From: an uncultured Prevotellaceae bacterium
Lineage (GTDB): Bacteria; Bacteroidota; Bacteroidia; Bacteroidales; Bacteroidaceae
Reading direction: 5' to 3'
DNA length: 32,719 nt
Assembly: GCA_902770635.1 (NCBI GenBank)
Contig: CACXTX010000023.1
Span: 1-32,719 of the forward strand
Position 1 is the first letter of the stretch, and each line of letters begins with the position of its first letter. The notes beneath the pieces are model-generated. The model saw nothing but the letters and a program-made list of their open reading frames with translations, had not been told where the DNA came from and ran no database searches. Both the position numbers and the translations under genes were made by a program. This document shows positions 30,444 to 32,719 of this stretch, in pieces.

Positions 30444-31789
30444 ACTCCCAGCTGATGGAGGAAGATCATGACGATGGCCAGTGGACAGACATAGCGCACG
30501 GAAAAGTAATAAACGGAGAAGAAGAACTGGTTGAAACGGTTGTCGTTGGTAAACTCCTCATACACCGTTTTACGGGGGATATACCAACCCACGAAGAGAC
30601 ACGCTAACAGACCACCTACGGGTAGCATGAAGTTGGCGGTGAGCTGGTCGCAGAAGTCCATGAGCGACAGTCCCATCACCTGGATGTCATAGGCACCTAC
30701 TGACCACGAGCAGAACACACACAGCACGGAAGCCACAATGGTGAGTATCCAGGCCGCATGGTGCCGTTTCAGGTGGAACTCCTCAGTAAAGAAAGCAGTA
30801 CCAATCTCGTGCATGGAAATAGTGGAGGTCAGGGCTGCAAACACCAACAAGGCATAGAACATAATGCTAATGCACCACCCTACCTCGGGCATGGTGCTAA
30901 AGGCCTGCTGGAACACGTTAGGCAGCGTGATGAAGATGAGCGAGGGGCCGCTGTCGGGGTTGATGCCTACAGAGAAGGCTGCTGGGAAAATCATGAGTCC
31001 GGCAAAGATGGCAATCATCGTGTCGAGTGTCACTATCTGACCCGCCGAGCGTAGCAGGTTGGTCTCTTTCGAGAAATAGCTGGCATAGGTACAAAGACAG
31101 GCAGTACCCAGAGAGAGCGAGAAGAAAGCCTGCCCCAGGGCGTCGAGCACCACCTTGCCACTCAGCTTCGAGAAGTCGGGCTGTAACAGGAAGCGCACGC
31201 CCTCCATACTGCCCGGCAGGGCACACGATGCCGAGACGAGCACCAGCAGCAGGACGAAGAGAACGGGCATGAGCCACTTGGAGGCACGCTCTATCCCCTT
31301 ACGCACACCATGTACGATGACAGTATGGGTGATGAGTATGAAGGCAATGCCACACAACACGGGGCGCAACGGATGACTGGAGAAGGTGACGAAGTAGGAC
31401 TGCACATACGACGTGTCGCCCACCAGCTTGCCAGCCAGTGCTGCATACAGGTATTGCAGGCACCAGCCAGCCACCACGGCATAGAAGCCCAAGATGATGG
31501 TAGCACAAAGGATGCCCAGATGACCCACCAGTCGCCAAGGCTTTCCGTTCGACAGGGTGTCGTATGCTCGGGCTGCATTGGTCTGTGCATGGCGACCGAC
31601 GATGAACTCGCTGATCATGCCCGGCAAGCCCAGCAGGAAGATGCAGGCGATATAGATCAGGATGAATGCAGCACCACCGTTCTCACCAGTCATATAGGGG
31701 AAACGCCACACATTGCCCAGACCGACAGCGGAACCCGCCGTAGCCAGCACCACACCCAACTTGCTGCCGAAACTACCCCTTTCCTTCAT
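30368..31789 (-). CDS. Sodium-dependent NSS-family transporter (A)
   Basis: 473 residues, about 11-12 membrane segments. TM1 carries the NSS signature ATAGSAVGLGNVWRFPYMTG (residues 16-35), including the unwound substrate/sodium site, and ENGGAAFILIYI follows. Bacterial NSS members such as LeuT and TnaT import amino acids with sodium; the substrate here is unknown. Its paralogue ends at HQLGLLN, whereas this protein continues past HQLGVYD with about 22 extra residues (from MFKRITNLSVYAEF on) encoded by the 99-bp repeat. That tail is probably acquired. Start ATG is at 31789, directly behind the AATTATAATTAGG repeats. Confidence 0.92.
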   Translation of the reverse strand: MKERGSFGSKLGVVLATAGSAVGLGNVWRFPYMTGENGGAAFILIYIACIFLLGLPGMISEFIVGRHAQTNAARAYDTLSNGKPWRLVGHLGILCATIILGFYAVVAGWCLQYLYAALAGKLVGDTSYVQSYFVTFSSHPLRPVLCGIAFILITHTVIVHGVRKGIERASKWLMPVLFVLLLVLVSASCALPGSMEGVRFLLQPDFSKLSGKVVLDALGQAFFSLSLGTACLCTYASYFSKETNLLRSAGQIVTLDTMIAIFAGLMIFPAAFSVGINPDSGPSLIFITLPNVFQQAFSTMPEVGWCISIMFYALLVFAALTSTISMHEIGTAFFTEEFHLKRHHAAWILTIVASVLCVFCSWSVGAYDIQVMGLSLMDFCDQLTANFMLPVGGLLACLFVGWYIPRKTVYEEFTNDNRFNQFFFSVYYFSVRYVCPLAIVMIFLHQLGVYDMFKRITNLSVYAEFCLQSNHNF

Positions 31790-31809
31790 AATTATAATTA
31801 GGAATTAGA

Positions 31810-31908
31810 AATTAGGAATTAGAAATTAGGAATTAGAAATTGTGATTACTTTGTAGGCAGAATTCTGCATATACTGAGAGATTTGTGATGCGCTTAAACA
31901 TATCATAA
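31810..31908. repeat. 99-bp direct repeat, copy 2 (between the transporters)
   Basis: Identical to 30345-30443 but non-coding here. On its left the 14-base AT repeat has one more unit than copy 1 (three versus two). On its right is the hairpin GCGAGCAAAGCTCG (31911-31926), related to the element at 9299-9405. Confidence 0.9.
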
Positions 31909-31938
31909 GGCAAGCGAGCAAAGCTCGAGTCCTAATTT

Positions 31939-32719
31939 CTAATTTAAAAGTCCAAGTTGATGCAGGAAAATAAACAGGATGGCCAGCGGACAGACATACT
32001 TGATGAGGAACAGGTAGCGATGGAAATAGCGGATATAGTCCTTCAGTTCACCCTTATTGCTGAACTCATCGCGCACAATCTGATGAGGCACATACCACCC
32101 GATGAAGATACAGGTGAGGAAGCCCACCACGGGCAGGAATATCTGGCCAGTGACAAAGTCGAACCAGTCGAACAGGGCCTCGCCATAGAAGGTAAGTCCG
32201 TCGTAGGCACCCAGCGACAGCGAGCAGAAGGTTCCGATGATAGCCGTTGTCACCGTCACGGCCAGGGCAGCGCGCCTACGTGTGGTATGGAGCTCCTCCT
32301 GGACGAAGGCGGTCGATACCTCGTGCAGCGACATCAGCGATGTCAGGGCAGCCAGTGACAAGAGCACGAAGAACAGCAGTGAGATGACATACCCCATGAC
32401 GGGCATACCACTGAAGGCTTGTTGGAACACGTTGGGCAGGGTGATAAAGATGAGTGAAGGACCACTGTCGGGCTCCACACCCACCGAGAAGGCCGCGGGG
32501 AAAATCATGAGACCAGCCAGGATGGCCACTACACAATCGATGATGGCAATCTGCGAGGCTGCCTTCGTTAGGTTGGTCTTTTCCGAGAAATAGCTGGCAT
32601 AGGTACACAGACAACCCATCGCGATACTCATCGAGTAGAACGACTGTCCCAGGGCACCGAGGAACACGTCGCTGTCAATCTTCGAGAAGTCGGGCTTGAA
32701 CAGGAACTCGACACCCTTG
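31939..32719 (-). CDS. Sodium-dependent NSS-family transporter (B), 5' end outside the window
   Basis: About 259 residues of the C-terminal part are present; the frame is open to the window edge (KGVEFLFKPDFSKI at the cut). It aligns throughout with transporter A: LGQSFYSMSIAMGCLCTYASYF, MIFPAAFSVGVEPDSGPSLIF and IFLHQLGLLN against the matching parts of A, so the two are tandem paralogues. Its TAG stop (31939-31941) lies in an AATTAGAAATTAGG repeat. Probably imports an amino acid with sodium; the substrate cannot be told. Partial only because of the window, not visibly damaged. Confidence 0.9.
   Translation of the reverse strand, partial: KGVEFLFKPDFSKIDSDVFLGALGQSFYSMSIAMGCLCTYASYFSEKTNLTKAASQIAIIDCVVAILAGLMIFPAAFSVGVEPDSGPSLIFITLPNVFQQAFSGMPVMGYVISLLFFVLLSLAALTSLMSLHEVSTAFVQEELHTTRRRAALAVTVTTAIIGTFCSLSLGAYDGLTFYGEALFDWFDFVTGQIFLPVVGFLTCIFIGWYVPHQIVRDEFSNKGELKDYIRYFHRYLFLIKYVCPLAILFIFLHQLGLLN

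Overview
The window reads as chromosomal DNA of a Bacteroidota bacterium, most likely a Prevotella/Segatella-type member of the Prevotellaceae. Reasons: promoters have the Bacteroidota form (TTTG, about 19-20 bases, TAnnTTTG) and there are no purine-rich ribosome binding sites; there is a complete SusRBCD-type starch locus; amino-acid and peptide genes are of Bacteroidales type; intergenic gaps are filled with short AT-rich repeats (AATTAGGAATTAG, GTGAAAAGTGAAAA) that are common in this group. No phage, insertion sequence, CRISPR array or antibiotic-resistance gene is visible.

Layout. 1-90: minus-strand promoter and boxA-like leader pointing out of the window, probably the start of an rRNA operon. 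359-3730 (+): arginine operon argR, GNAT acyltransferase, argG, argC. 3735-4655 (-): xerD, divergent from aroQ and an O-methyltransferase (4777-5956, +). 6087-9298 (+): Lrp/AsnC regulator, a fused class-I amidotransferase-like hydrolase/M19 dipeptidase, and a glutaminyl-cyclase-like M28 lipoprotein. 9406-12166: a DUF4294 exported protein (-) and a helix-hairpin-helix/outer-membrane-barrel protein (+), divergent, both apparently leaderless with GTG starts. 12170-14401 (-): manC and a GT4 glycosyltransferase. 14512-14855: tRNA-Leu(CAA) behind a duplicated promoter. 14856-15231: gene-free DNA with two arrays of three tandem repeats and a large inverted repeat.

15232-29126 is a starch utilisation locus. 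The SusR-like membrane regulator (+) stands divergent from susB (GH97), susC, susD, a multi-module starch-binding lipoprotein and two GH13 amylases (all -). Starch would be bound and cut at the surface by the lipoproteins and amylase(s), imported through SusCD, and finished in the periplasm by SusB; maltooligosaccharide sensing by the SusR-like protein would switch the operon.

29147-29437 holds a compact independent minus-strand unit: terminator of the upstream gene, promoter, structured RNA of about 195 nt with a 21-codon ORF, and its own terminator. 29449-32719 (-): a membrane-anchored triple helix-hairpin-helix protein and two tandem NSS-family sodium-dependent transporters, the outer one cut by the window end. 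A 99-bp direct repeat lies after each transporter and forms the C-terminus of one of them.

Two themes deserve attention: the possible small RNA/peptide gene at 29.2 kb, and the repeated invasion of gene ends by intergenic repeats (aroQ, the O-methyltransferase, the dipeptidase fusion, the transporters).
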